From DATBGZ01 sp036557785 (GTDB taxonomy: Bacteria > Actinomycetota > Actinomycetes > Mycobacteriales > Micromonosporaceae), in contig DATBGZ010000039.1 of the NCBI GenBank assembly GCA_036557785.1, forward strand, positions 1 to 38,395: a DNA stretch of 38,395 bases. Reading direction: 5' to 3'. Below the pieces are notes generated by a model. It worked only from the letters and a program-made list of their open reading frames with translations, had not been told where the DNA came from and did not search any database. Every line of letters begins with the position of its first letter. Position 1 is the first letter of the stretch. Positions 5,993-13,804 of the stretch are shown here, in pieces. The position numbers and the translations under genes are program-made.

Positions 5993-8071
5993 ATGGCGGG
6001 ACTGCTCACCAATCGGCGCATGAAGTGGATCGTGCTGGCCTTCTGGCTCGTCCTGGTCGCGGTCGCGGCCCCGCTCGCGGGCAAGCTGATGGGCGCGGAG
6101 CACAACGACGCGAAGTCCTGGCTGCCCGCCAGTGCCGAGTCGACGCAGGTCCTCGACACGCAGGCCCAGTTCGTCTCCCCGAACACGGTTCCCGCGGTCG
6201 TGGTCTACGAGCGCGACTCACCGCTCAGCCAGGCCGACCTCGCGAAGATCATGAGCGACGTCGGCACCTTCAGCGCCCTGCCTGACCTCGACGGCCAGGT
6301 CACCGGGCCGATCCCGTCGGCCGACCTGCGGGCCGCGCAGGTCATCGTGCCGGTCGACCTCGGCCCTCAGGGCTGGTCGCGCGCGGGCGACCTCGTCACG
6401 AGCATCCGGTCGACCGCCAGTGATAGCGCGAACGGCATGGCCGTGTATGTCACGGGCCCCGCGGGCGTGGCCGCGGACTCCTCGGAGGCATTCGCGGGCA
6501 TCGACAGCACGCTGCTCTACGCTGCCGGGGCCGTGGTCATCGTGATCCTGCTGCTCACCTACCGCAGCCCGTTTCTCTGGCTGCTGCCGGTCATCTCCGC
6601 GGGGGTGGCGCTCACGATCGCCCAGGCGGTCATCTACCTGCTCGCCCGGCACTCCGGCCTGGTGGTCAACGCGCAGAGCGCCGGCATCCTGACCGTGCTC
6701 GTCTTCGGCGCGGGCACGGACTACGCGCTGCTGCTCGTGGCCCGCTACCGCGAGGAGTTGCGCCGCCACCATGATCGCCACGAGGCGATGGCGGTGGCCC
6801 TGCACCGCGCCGGGCCGGCCATCATCGCGAGCGGGTCCACTGTGGTCGTCGGCATGCTCTGCCTGCTGTTGGCCCGGACGAACTCAACCGCCGGGCTCGG
6901 CCCGGTGGCCGCCATCGGTGTGCTCGTGGCGCTCGCGGTCATGCTCACGCTGCTGCCGGCCCTGCTCGTCATCGTGAGCCGCTGGGTGTTCTGGCCGACT
7001 CGACCTGTCGAGGGGTCGGCCGAGCCGACGGCGACGGGATTCTGGGCCCGGGTCGGCTCAGCGGTAGCCCGTGCTCCCCGGCTCACCTGGATCCTCACCA
7101 GCGTGGCGCTCGGGGTGCTCGCGATCGGCCTGGTGCAACTGCACGCCACAGGGCTGACCACCAAGCAGTCCTTCCGCGGCACGCCGGCATCGGTGGCCGG
7201 CGCCGAAGCGCTGGCGCGCCACTTCCCGGCCGGGTCGGGCGACCCGGTCGTCGTGACGACCTCGGCCGACCACGTCGACCAGGTGAGCAGCGCCGTGGCC
7301 GGCACCCCGGGCATCGTCGGCGCGAGCGTCACGCCACCGATGGTTCGCGGCGAGATCGCCGTGGTGACCGCGACCCTGGTCGATGCCCCCGACAGTCAGC
7401 CCGCGTACGACACGATCGACCGGGTGCGCGACCGCGTCCACGCGGTCCCCGGCGCCGACGCGAAAGTGGGTGGCGACACGGCCATCAACCTCGATGTCCA
7501 GCGAACCGCGCGGTACGACCGCACGGTCATCATCCCGATCGTGCTTGCGGTCGTCTTCGTGATCCTCGCGCTCCTGTTGCGAGCGATCGTCGCGCCACTG
7601 CTCCTGATCGCCACCGTGGTGCTCTCGTTCGCCGCGGCACTGGGTGTCAGCGCGCTCGTCTTCCAGCACGTCCTCGGATACGGCGGGGCGGACACCGCGC
7701 TGCCACTGTTCGTCTTTGTCTTCCTCGTCGCGCTCGGCGTCGACTACAACATCTTCCTGATGACCCGGGTCCGGGAGGAGACGCGCACCCGGGGCACCCG
7801 CCCGGCAACGCTCGTCGCCCTCGCCGCCACAGGTGGGGTCATCACGTCGGCCGGGCTCGTGCTCGCGGGCACCTTCGCGGTCCTCGCCACTCTGCCGCTG
7901 ACCGCCTTCGCCGAGGTCGGGTTCGCGGTCGCGTTCGGCGTGCTGCTCGACACGATCGTCGTGCGATCGGTGCTCGTCACGGCACTCAACCTCGACATCG
8001 GTCGACACATCTGGTGGCCGCATCGGTACGCCCATGAGCCCGACGTCCCCGCGGCGCAGGCCCGCGGCTGA
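5993..8071 (+). CDS. MMPL-family (RND superfamily) exporter
   Basis: A 692-residue MmpL-type membrane transporter, proton-driven, typically exporting lipids or antibiotics. It shows the duplicated RND layout: an N-terminal helix (KWIVLAFWLVLVAVAAPLAG), an extracytoplasmic loop domain, a bundle with GTDYALLLVARYREELRR, then a second half that repeats this, with GVDYNIFLMTRVREE. The paired Asp-Tyr residues in those helices are the conserved proton-relay positions. The start is placed at the ATG at 5993 with GGGGGAAA 9 nt upstream; the frame extends to an ATG at 5954, which would add hydrophilic residues without a ribosome site. It stands alone between the metal importer and the SARP regulator. 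Substrate unknown. Confidence 0.9.
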   Translation: MAGLLTNRRMKWIVLAFWLVLVAVAAPLAGKLMGAEHNDAKSWLPASAESTQVLDTQAQFVSPNTVPAVVVYERDSPLSQADLAKIMSDVGTFSALPDLDGQVTGPIPSADLRAAQVIVPVDLGPQGWSRAGDLVTSIRSTASDSANGMAVYVTGPAGVAADSSEAFAGIDSTLLYAAGAVVIVILLLTYRSPFLWLLPVISAGVALTIAQAVIYLLARHSGLVVNAQSAGILTVLVFGAGTDYALLLVARYREELRRHHDRHEAMAVALHRAGPAIIASGSTVVVGMLCLLLARTNSTAGLGPVAAIGVLVALAVMLTLLPALLVIVSRWVFWPTRPVEGSAEPTATGFWARVGSAVARAPRLTWILTSVALGVLAIGLVQLHATGLTTKQSFRGTPASVAGAEALARHFPAGSGDPVVVTTSADHVDQVSSAVAGTPGIVGASVTPPMVRGEIAVVTATLVDAPDSQPAYDTIDRVRDRVHAVPGADAKVGGDTAINLDVQRTARYDRTVIIPIVLAVVFVILALLLRAIVAPLLLIATVVLSFAAALGVSALVFQHVLGYGGADTALPLFVFVFLVALGVDYNIFLMTRVREETRTRGTRPATLVALAATGGVITSAGLVLAGTFAVLATLPLTAFAEVGFAVAFGVLLDTIVVRSVLVTALNLDIGRHIWWPHRYAHEPDVPAAQARG

Positions 8072-8088
8072 GGCGGCTCAGATCTGAG
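8068..8088 (+). terminator. Palindromic sequence at the MMPL stop, possible terminator
   Basis: CTGAG-GCGG-CTCAG (8068-8081) overlaps the 12-bp perfect palindrome CTCAGATCTGAG (8077-8088) right at and after the stop codon of the exporter gene. There is no T-run, as is common for actinomycete terminators. It may instead be a protein-binding site. Confidence 0.35.
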
Positions 8089-8133
8089 GCAGCAGGATGG
8101 CCAGGCTCGGGCCCATGTCGAGGATGGGACCGG

Positions 8134-8177
8134 CGGTCAGAGTCCGTTCCTAGCCTGGTCCGCCCGCAACTTAGGAT
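8134..8177 (+). promoter_or_regulatory. SARP-type operator and leaderless promoter of the AfsR-like gene
   Basis: Three heptamers at 11-bp periodicity precede the gene: GGTCAGA (8135-8141), GTTCCTA (8146-8152) and GGTCCGC (8157-8163). The -10 TAGGAT (8172-8177) begins exactly 8 nt after the third. Direct heptamer repeats separated by 4 nt, with the last 8 nt from the -10, is the established geometry for DnrI/ActII-ORF4/AfsR-type SARP activators. The GTG start at 8184 is 7 nt past the -10, so the transcript is probably leaderless. I infer positive autoregulation or control by another SARP. Confidence 0.6.
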
Positions 8178-8183
8178 CGACCG

Positions 8184-11100
8184 GTGACGGTGGAGGTGCG
8201 CCTGCTCGGCCGGGTGGCCGTCCTGCGCGATGGCCAACCCGTGCCGTTGGGGCCGCGCAAGCAGCGCCTCGTGTTCGCCATCCTCGCCCTCGAGGTCGGC
8301 CATGCGATATCGGTGCGGCGCCTGGTCGACCTGGTCTGGCCGCAACAGCCGCCGCCGACGGCGGAGCACGCCGTACGGGTCTGCGTCTCCGGGCTGCGCG
8401 CGGCACTGGCCGATGCCGCGGCGATCGTGACCCAGGGGTCGGGATATCTGCTCGACGTCGATCCATCCATTGTGGACGTCCATCGGTTCCGCGTCGCGCT
8501 GGCCCAGGCCCGCGCGACAGCCGACGATGCCGACCGGCTGCGCCTTCTGGAGGGCGCGCTCGCACTGTGGACGGGGGCGCCGCTGTCCGGGACGGCGCAG
8601 CCCGAAGCGCAGGAGCGGCTCTGCTCGGGACTCGACGAGGCGAGGATGACGGCGGTCGAGGACCGCGTCGATGCGCTGCTGCGGCTGGACCGGCACGCGG
8701 AGGTGCTGGACGAACTGGCCGACCTCACGGCCACGCACCCCCTGCGCGAGCGGCTGGCGCAGCAACAGATGCTCGCGCTGTTCGGCAGCGGTCGCCGCGC
8801 CGACGCGCTCGCCGCGTATCGACGGGTCCGCCGCGATCTGGCCGACCATCTGGGCCTCGACCCAGCACCGGAGCTGCAGAGCCTGCAGGTCACGATCCTG
8901 CGTGAGGAACAGCCCGCGGTGCCGGCACCGGCACTCGTGCCGGCCCAGTTGCCGCCGGCTGTGGCCGGGTTCGCCGGCCGGGCCCGGGAGTTGGCGATCG
9001 TGACCGAGCTGACCGCGCTCGGCTCGCTGAGCGGGCCCGTGGTCGGCATCGTGGGCACCGCGGGCGTCGGCAAGACCGCCCTGGCCGTGTACTGGGCACA
9101 CCGCAACCGGGGCCGGTTCCCCGACGGGCAGCTCTATGTGGACCTGCATGGGTACGGATCGAGCCCGCCGCTGCACCCGGAGCACGTGCTCGGCGGGTTC
9201 CTGCGGGCGCTCGGGGTCGCGGCCCATCTGATCCCGTTGGAGGCGGCCGAGGCCGCGGCGCTGTATCGCAGCCTGCTCGCCGACCGCGCCGTGTTGGTGC
9301 TGTTGGACAACGCGGCCGGCGTCGACCAGGTCCGGCCACTGCTGCCCGCCGGCCCGGGCTGCGCCACGCTCGTCACCAGCCGGGACCGGCTGACCGGTCT
9401 GACCGTCCACGGCGGTGCCCGGCTGCTGAGCCTGCGGACCCTGGGTGCCGAGGAGTCGATGCAGCTGCTGTCGGCGTCGCTGGGGCCGCGGCGACTGAGG
9501 TCCGAGCGGCACAGCGCCCAGGAGCTCGCCGAGCTGTGTGGCCATCTGCCGCTCGCGCTTCGCATCGCCGCCGCGCAGCTTGGCCGCCACCCCGAGCGGC
9601 CCATCGCCGAACTCGTCGAGCGGCTGCACACCGGCGACCGGCTGACCGCACTCCAGGTGGAGGGCGACGACGAGTCCGGCGTGCGTACGGCCTTTGACCT
9701 CTCGTACGTCGCGCTCAAGCAGGAGGCTCGTCGGCTGTTCCGCATGGTCGGCCTCGCCCCCGGCGAGGACGTCTCGATCCCGGCCGCCGCGGCCCTGGTC
9801 GGGCAGGCGCCGGGGCCCGAGATCGACCGTGCCCTCACGCAGCTCACCGACGCGCACCTGCTCGCCGAACCGACGCCAGGGCGCTACCAGCTCCACGACC
9901 TGATCCGCGGTTACGCGCGGGGGCTCAGTGAGGCGGAGGACAGCGACGCCGAGCGATCGGCGGCGATGCGACGGCTCTACGACCTCTGCCTCGGCGCGGC
10001 CGACGCCGCGGCCCGCCTGTTGAACCCCCAGATGCAGCGGCTGCCCCAGGGCGTGCCGGCTGACCCGGCCCTCTTCGTCGATGCCACGTCCGCGCTGGCC
10101 TGGTTGGAGGCGGAGGAGGCGAACCTTCTCGCCGCCATCGCGCAGGCGGCTGCCGATGGCCCCCGCTCCTACGCGTGGCTGCTCGCGGACGCGTTGCGCG
10201 GCTACTTCTGGAACAGCCGCCACCGTCGGGAGCTGCTGGCCGCCGGGGCCGCGGCCGTGCCGGCGTCCACTGTGGACGGCGATGACCTGGGCCAGGCGGG
10301 CGCCCACCTCTGCCTCGCCCAGGCGCACACGTTCCTGACCCGCTACGACGCCGCAATCGACGAGCTCCGCCTGGTCCTCACCCATGCGCGGCGCGCCGGG
10401 TGGACCGCCGGCCGGGCCGCGGCGACCGGCAGCCTGGCGAACCTCTGCAACGAGCAGGGCCGGCTGGCCGAGGCGGCCGGGTACTACCGGGAGGCACTGG
10501 CGCTGTTCCAGCGGTGCGGCGAGCACGGCGGGGCGGCCGTGAGCCTGGCCAACCTCGGGCGTACCGAGTGGATGGCCGGGAAGCTCGATGACGGGGAGCG
10601 CACGCTGCACCGGGCGCTGGAGCTCTACCGCGAGGTCGGCGCACACCATGCCCAGGCGTTGCCGCTGAACACGCTCGGCTGCATCTACCGGGAGCAGGGA
10701 CGCGAGGAGATGGCCATCGACCACCTGGGCCGGGCGCTGGAGCTGCGCCGTGAGTCAGGCAACCGGACCGGCGAGGCCGATTCTCTCTGCGACCTCGCCG
10801 AGGCGCACCTGCAGACCGACCGCCCCGACGAGGCGGAGCGGTTGGCGCGGGCGGGCCTCGCGGTTGCCGATGAGATCGGCGACCGGCGGATGCAGTGCGA
10901 GGCGTGCCGCGTGCTCGCGGCGGCCGGTCGGCTGCGAGGGGACCTCGGCATCGCGTTGTCCTGGGCGGACCAGGCGCTGGCCGTGGCGAGGCTGGGTGGC
11001 TACCGCCGAGGCGAGGCGATGACGCTGGTCGAGCTGGCCCGCATCGCCCTCGCCGGCGGCGACCATGGGCGGGCGCTTGAGCACGGGCTCGCGGCACGCG

Positions 11101-11237
11101 AGGCTGCCGCAGACGCCGGTGTCGGGATCATCGAGGCTCGGGTCCTGGCAGTGCTCGCTGAGGTCGAGGCGGCGACCGGCCCGCGGGTGCCGCCGCCCCG
11201 GACGTCGGGGCGCGACGCCAGGGCGGTCGGCCGTTGA
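8184..11237 (+). CDS. AfsR-like SARP regulator (OmpR-type HTH, BTAD, NB-ARC, TPR)
   Basis: A 1017-residue pathway-type transcriptional activator. Residues 1-90 form an OmpR-like winged helix (RLLGRVAVLRDGQPVPLGPR then KQRLVFAILAL), and 95-250 the bacterial transcriptional activation domain. The NB-ARC ATPase follows, with Walker A GTAGVGKTA near residue 290 and LVLLDNA as Walker B. From about 590 to the end is an alpha-helical TPR-like region with repeated units such as LANLCNEQGRLAEAAGYYREAL. The architecture matches AfsR, which integrates signals to switch on secondary metabolism. No biosynthetic cluster is in the window, so its targets are unknown apart from the predicted site at its own promoter and the repeat at 11846-11879. 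The next gene is a convergent lipoprotein 6 nt away. Confidence 0.93.
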   Translation: MTVEVRLLGRVAVLRDGQPVPLGPRKQRLVFAILALEVGHAISVRRLVDLVWPQQPPPTAEHAVRVCVSGLRAALADAAAIVTQGSGYLLDVDPSIVDVHRFRVALAQARATADDADRLRLLEGALALWTGAPLSGTAQPEAQERLCSGLDEARMTAVEDRVDALLRLDRHAEVLDELADLTATHPLRERLAQQQMLALFGSGRRADALAAYRRVRRDLADHLGLDPAPELQSLQVTILREEQPAVPAPALVPAQLPPAVAGFAGRARELAIVTELTALGSLSGPVVGIVGTAGVGKTALAVYWAHRNRGRFPDGQLYVDLHGYGSSPPLHPEHVLGGFLRALGVAAHLIPLEAAEAAALYRSLLADRAVLVLLDNAAGVDQVRPLLPAGPGCATLVTSRDRLTGLTVHGGARLLSLRTLGAEESMQLLSASLGPRRLRSERHSAQELAELCGHLPLALRIAAAQLGRHPERPIAELVERLHTGDRLTALQVEGDDESGVRTAFDLSYVALKQEARRLFRMVGLAPGEDVSIPAAAALVGQAPGPEIDRALTQLTDAHLLAEPTPGRYQLHDLIRGYARGLSEAEDSDAERSAAMRRLYDLCLGAADAAARLLNPQMQRLPQGVPADPALFVDATSALAWLEAEEANLLAAIAQAAADGPRSYAWLLADALRGYFWNSRHRRELLAAGAAAVPASTVDGDDLGQAGAHLCLAQAHTFLTRYDAAIDELRLVLTHARRAGWTAGRAAATGSLANLCNEQGRLAEAAGYYREALALFQRCGEHGGAAVSLANLGRTEWMAGKLDDGERTLHRALELYREVGAHHAQALPLNTLGCIYREQGREEMAIDHLGRALELRRESGNRTGEADSLCDLAEAHLQTDRPDEAERLARAGLAVADEIGDRRMQCEACRVLAAAGRLRGDLGIALSWADQALAVARLGGYRRGEAMTLVELARIALAGGDHGRALEHGLAAREAAADAGVGIIEARVLAVLAEVEAATGPRVPPPRTSGRDARAVGR

Positions 11238-11243
11238 CTCCGG

Positions 11244-11837
11244 TCAGCAGGTGATGTCCACGACCAGGGCCGCACCTGGGCTGTCCGAGGTCGACTCGCT
11301 GGTGCCCTGCAGGTGGGCGGTCTTCTTGTCCGCGGCGAAGCTCACCGTGGCGTTGCCGAGGTCGTAGACCACCTTGCCATCGATGACCGCCTGGATGGTG
11401 GCTTTCCCGGGCTGGTCCGTGGTGTTGATCGCGACGTTGTCCACATTCGGGCCGGTGTATGCCCCGTTCCCGCCCACGCCCTCGCGATCAACGACCACGC
11501 CGAATGCGGCGGTCCAGCCGTCGGCGGTGTCGTAGCACGTGCCGCCGGCGATCGTGGACGCGGCCGAGCCGACCGTGATCGTGACGGTCGCGGTTCCATC
11601 GCACCTGATCGACACCACCCCGGGGTCGCCCACCGTGAGGCCCTTCGAGCACGCGTCGGTCGCGCCGCCGCCAGCCCCGGGTGCGGTCGTGTCGCCCGGA
11701 GCGGGGCCGCCGGTCGGGGCGTTGGTGCCCCCGCTCGAACAGGCGACGAGTGCGCCGAGCGCCAGGGCCGCCAGGGCAACGGACATCGCCTTCGCCGCAC
11801 AGGTGGCACGGAGCACGCCGGCTCGGTTTTCGGACAT
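11244..11837 (-). CDS. Secreted lipoprotein, LpqH-like in outline
   Basis: A 197-residue exported lipoprotein. An Arg/Lys-bearing N-region and a hydrophobic stretch (SVALAALALGALVA) lead to the lipobox LVAC (residues 30-33), so Cys33 would be lipidated and anchor the protein outside the membrane. A Gly/Pro/Thr-rich linker then leads to a beta-rich domain with three further Cys, the last being the C-terminal residue (VVDITC). That outline (short lipobox, flexible linker, beta domain ending in ...VTC) recalls the mycobacterial 19-kDa antigen LpqH; the match is by eye and weak. The start could instead be the GTG at 11858. A copy of the SARP-type repeat lies directly upstream. Function unknown. 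Confidence 0.82.
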   Translation of the reverse strand: MSENRAGVLRATCAAKAMSVALAALALGALVACSSGGTNAPTGGPAPGDTTAPGAGGGATDACSKGLTVGDPGVVSIRCDGTATVTITVGSAASTIAGGTCYDTADGWTAAFGVVVDREGVGGNGAYTGPNVDNVAINTTDQPGKATIQAVIDGKVVYDLGNATVSFAADKKTAHLQGTSESTSDSPGAALVVDITC

Positions 11838-11845
11838 GACGCCAC

Positions 11846-11879
11846 GATGGGACACCACGGTCAGAGTCCGTTCATAGTC
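11846..11879 (+). repeat. Second copy of the SARP-type repeat, upstream of the lipoprotein gene
   Basis: GATGGGAC, 4 nt, then two tandem 11-mers CGGTCAGAGTC (11858-11868) and CGTTCATAGTC (11869-11879), which match at 9 of 11 positions. The same string, GATGGGAC-N3-CGGTCAGAGTC followed by CGTTCCTAG, occurs at 8123-8153 before the AfsR-like gene. The 16 bases CGGTCAGAGTCCGTTC are identical. No well-placed -10 is visible on either strand, so the promoter it serves (lipoprotein on the minus strand, or MFS-1 on the plus strand) is unclear. Confidence 0.55.
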
Positions 11880-11974
11880 GGCGTTGTCGCAGGTGGCGTG
11901 TGCTGTTCGCCACAGCGCACAGGGCGCCGGAGGCTGGCTCTTCGGAGTCGCTTGGCGGGGGGTGCCTCGGGATT

Positions 11975-11990
11975 GTTAGCGTGGGCTAAC
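11975..11990 (+). promoter_or_regulatory. Inverted-repeat operator upstream of MFS-1
   Basis: A perfect 6-bp inverted repeat, GTTAGC-GTGG-GCTAAC, lies 41-56 nt before the start of the MFS exporter gene, where a promoter would be. It probably binds a TetR- or MarR-type dimer. It does not resemble the operators next to either MarR gene in this window, so its regulator is likely encoded elsewhere. Confidence 0.5.
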
Positions 11991-12030
11991 TGTCTTCGCG
12001 TCAACGAACCCGCCCAGGAGGCCCGACCTC

Positions 12031-13788
12031 ATGGCGACCGCGCTCGCCCAGCCCCGCCGCAGCATCCGTTTCGACCGTGATCACCCGCGGTACAAGTGGG
12101 TCGCCCTGTCCAACACGACGGTCGGCATGTTGCTCGCGACCGTTAACGCATCGATCGTCATCATCTCACTACCGGCGATCTTCAACGGCATCGGGCTCAA
12201 CCCGCTCTCGCCCGGCAACGTCAGCTACCTGCTGTGGATGCTCATGGGCTTCATGCTCGTCAGCGCGGTCATGGTGGTGGCCTTCGGCCGGCTCGGCGAC
12301 ATGTACGGTCGGGTGCGCCTGTACAACCTCGGGTTCGTCATCTTCACCCTCGCCTCGATCGCGCTCTCCCTCGACCCCTTCCGCGCCAGCGGAGGCGCGC
12401 TGTGGCTCATCGGGTGGCGGGTCGTGCAGGCGGTGGGCGGCGCCATGGTCTTCGCGAACTCGACCGCGATCCTCACCGACGCCTTCCCGCTGCACCAACG
12501 AGGGATGGCGCTGGGCGTCAACCAGGTCGCCGCGCTCGCGGGCTCGTTCATCGGCCTGGTCCTGGGCGGGGTGCTCGCGGAGTGGGACTGGCATGCGGTG
12601 TTCTGGGTGAGCGTGCCGATCGGCATCGCGGGCACGGTCTGGTCGCTGGCCTCGCTGCACGAGCTCGGGGAACGACGGCCGGGCCGGCTGGACTGGCCGG
12701 GCAACATCACGTTCGCGCTGGGGCTCTCGGCCGTGCTCGCGGCCATCACGTACGGCATCCAGCCCTACGGCGGCCACACCACGGGCTGGACGAACCCGTG
12801 GGTGGAGGCCGGGCTGCTCGGTGGGGTTGGCCTGCTCGTCGCGTTCTGTGTCGTGGAGTTGCGGGTGAGCGAGCCCATGTTCCACCTCGAGCTGTTCCGC
12901 AACCGTACGTTCGTCGCGACGAACCTCTCCGGACTGCTCTCCTCGATCGGCCGCGGCGGCATGCAGTTCATGCTCATCATCTGGCTGCAAGGGATCTGGT
13001 TGCCGCTGCACGGGTACGACTACGCCTCGACACCGCTGTGGGCCGGCATCTACCTGCTGCCGCTCACCGTCGGCTTCCTCGTGTCGGGGCCGATCTCGGG
13101 GATCCTCTCCGACCGCTTCGGCCACCGCCCGTTCGCGGTGGGCGGGCAGGTGGTCATCGCCGCGTCGTTCATCGGCCTGCTGCTGATCCCGGTGGATTTC
13201 CCGTACTGGCTGTTCGCGTTGCTGATCGCGGTCAATGGCATCGGATCCGGGATCTTCTCGTCACCGAACACCGCTGCCCTCATGAACGCGGTGCCGGCGA
13301 GCCAGCGCGGGGCCGCGGCCGGCATGCGGGGCACGTTCTTCAACTCCGGCTCGGCGCTGTCGATCGGGATCTTCTTCTCTCTCATGATCATCGGACTCGC
13401 CTCGACGCTGCCCACCACGCTGACGAACGGCTTGGAGGCGCAGGGGGTGCCGGCGTCGGTCGCGGCCGGCATCGGCGCGTTGCCCCCGGTGGGGAGCCTG
13501 TTCGCCGCGTTCCTGGGCTACAACCCGCTGGCCGAGCTGCTCGGCCCCAGCGGCGTGCTGAACTCGCTCCCCGCGGGCAACGCCGCGACGCTGACCGGCA
13601 AGCAGTTCTTCCCCCAGCTCATCTCCGGCCCGTTCCACCACGGGCTGGTCGTGGTCTTCGTCGCCGCCACCGTAATGAGCGTGGTCGGCGCCATGGCCTC
13701 GTTGTGGGACGGCACGTCGACGGCGCGCTCGATGGCGACGGCACGGCGGCGGGCGGGCGAACCGTCCACGGGGGAGCAGGTCTCGTAG
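12031..13788 (+). CDS. MFS drug exporter, DHA2 (14-helix) family, MFS-1
   Basis: A 585-residue proton-coupled multidrug exporter of the EmrB/QacA (DHA2) type. The first helix carries the family pattern NASIVIISLPAI, and the loop after helix 2 the MFS motif GRLGDMYGRVR. The alternating hydrophobic pattern and length fit 14 membrane segments. The start ATG has AGGAGG 10 nt upstream. It is a close paralogue of the exporter at 23411-25102: long stretches such as RYKWVALSNTT and SIVIISLPAIF are identical. It is convergent with the fused ABC exporter operon, ending 16 bp from it, so two drug-efflux systems meet tail to tail. Substrate is unknown. An operator-like repeat at 11975-11990 suggests drug-inducible control. 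Confidence 0.92.
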   Translation: MATALAQPRRSIRFDRDHPRYKWVALSNTTVGMLLATVNASIVIISLPAIFNGIGLNPLSPGNVSYLLWMLMGFMLVSAVMVVAFGRLGDMYGRVRLYNLGFVIFTLASIALSLDPFRASGGALWLIGWRVVQAVGGAMVFANSTAILTDAFPLHQRGMALGVNQVAALAGSFIGLVLGGVLAEWDWHAVFWVSVPIGIAGTVWSLASLHELGERRPGRLDWPGNITFALGLSAVLAAITYGIQPYGGHTTGWTNPWVEAGLLGGVGLLVAFCVVELRVSEPMFHLELFRNRTFVATNLSGLLSSIGRGGMQFMLIIWLQGIWLPLHGYDYASTPLWAGIYLLPLTVGFLVSGPISGILSDRFGHRPFAVGGQVVIAASFIGLLLIPVDFPYWLFALLIAVNGIGSGIFSSPNTAALMNAVPASQRGAAAGMRGTFFNSGSALSIGIFFSLMIIGLASTLPTTLTNGLEAQGVPASVAAGIGALPPVGSLFAAFLGYNPLAELLGPSGVLNSLPAGNAATLTGKQFFPQLISGPFHHGLVVVFVAATVMSVVGAMASLWDGTSTARSMATARRRAGEPSTGEQVS

Positions 13789-13804
13789 CGGGCCGGGCGG
13801 CGGG

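Noticed and set aside
7986..10724. A 912-residue open frame on the minus strand
   Set aside because: It lies antisense to the AfsR-like gene, whose domains and motifs are unmistakable. Its composition (His/Arg/Gln-rich, no motifs) is that of a high-GC shadow.
8184..11237. The SARP gene as a marker of a natural-product cluster in this window
   Set aside because: No polyketide, peptide, terpene or other biosynthetic core gene is present nearby. The regulator appears to be stand-alone or to act at a distance.
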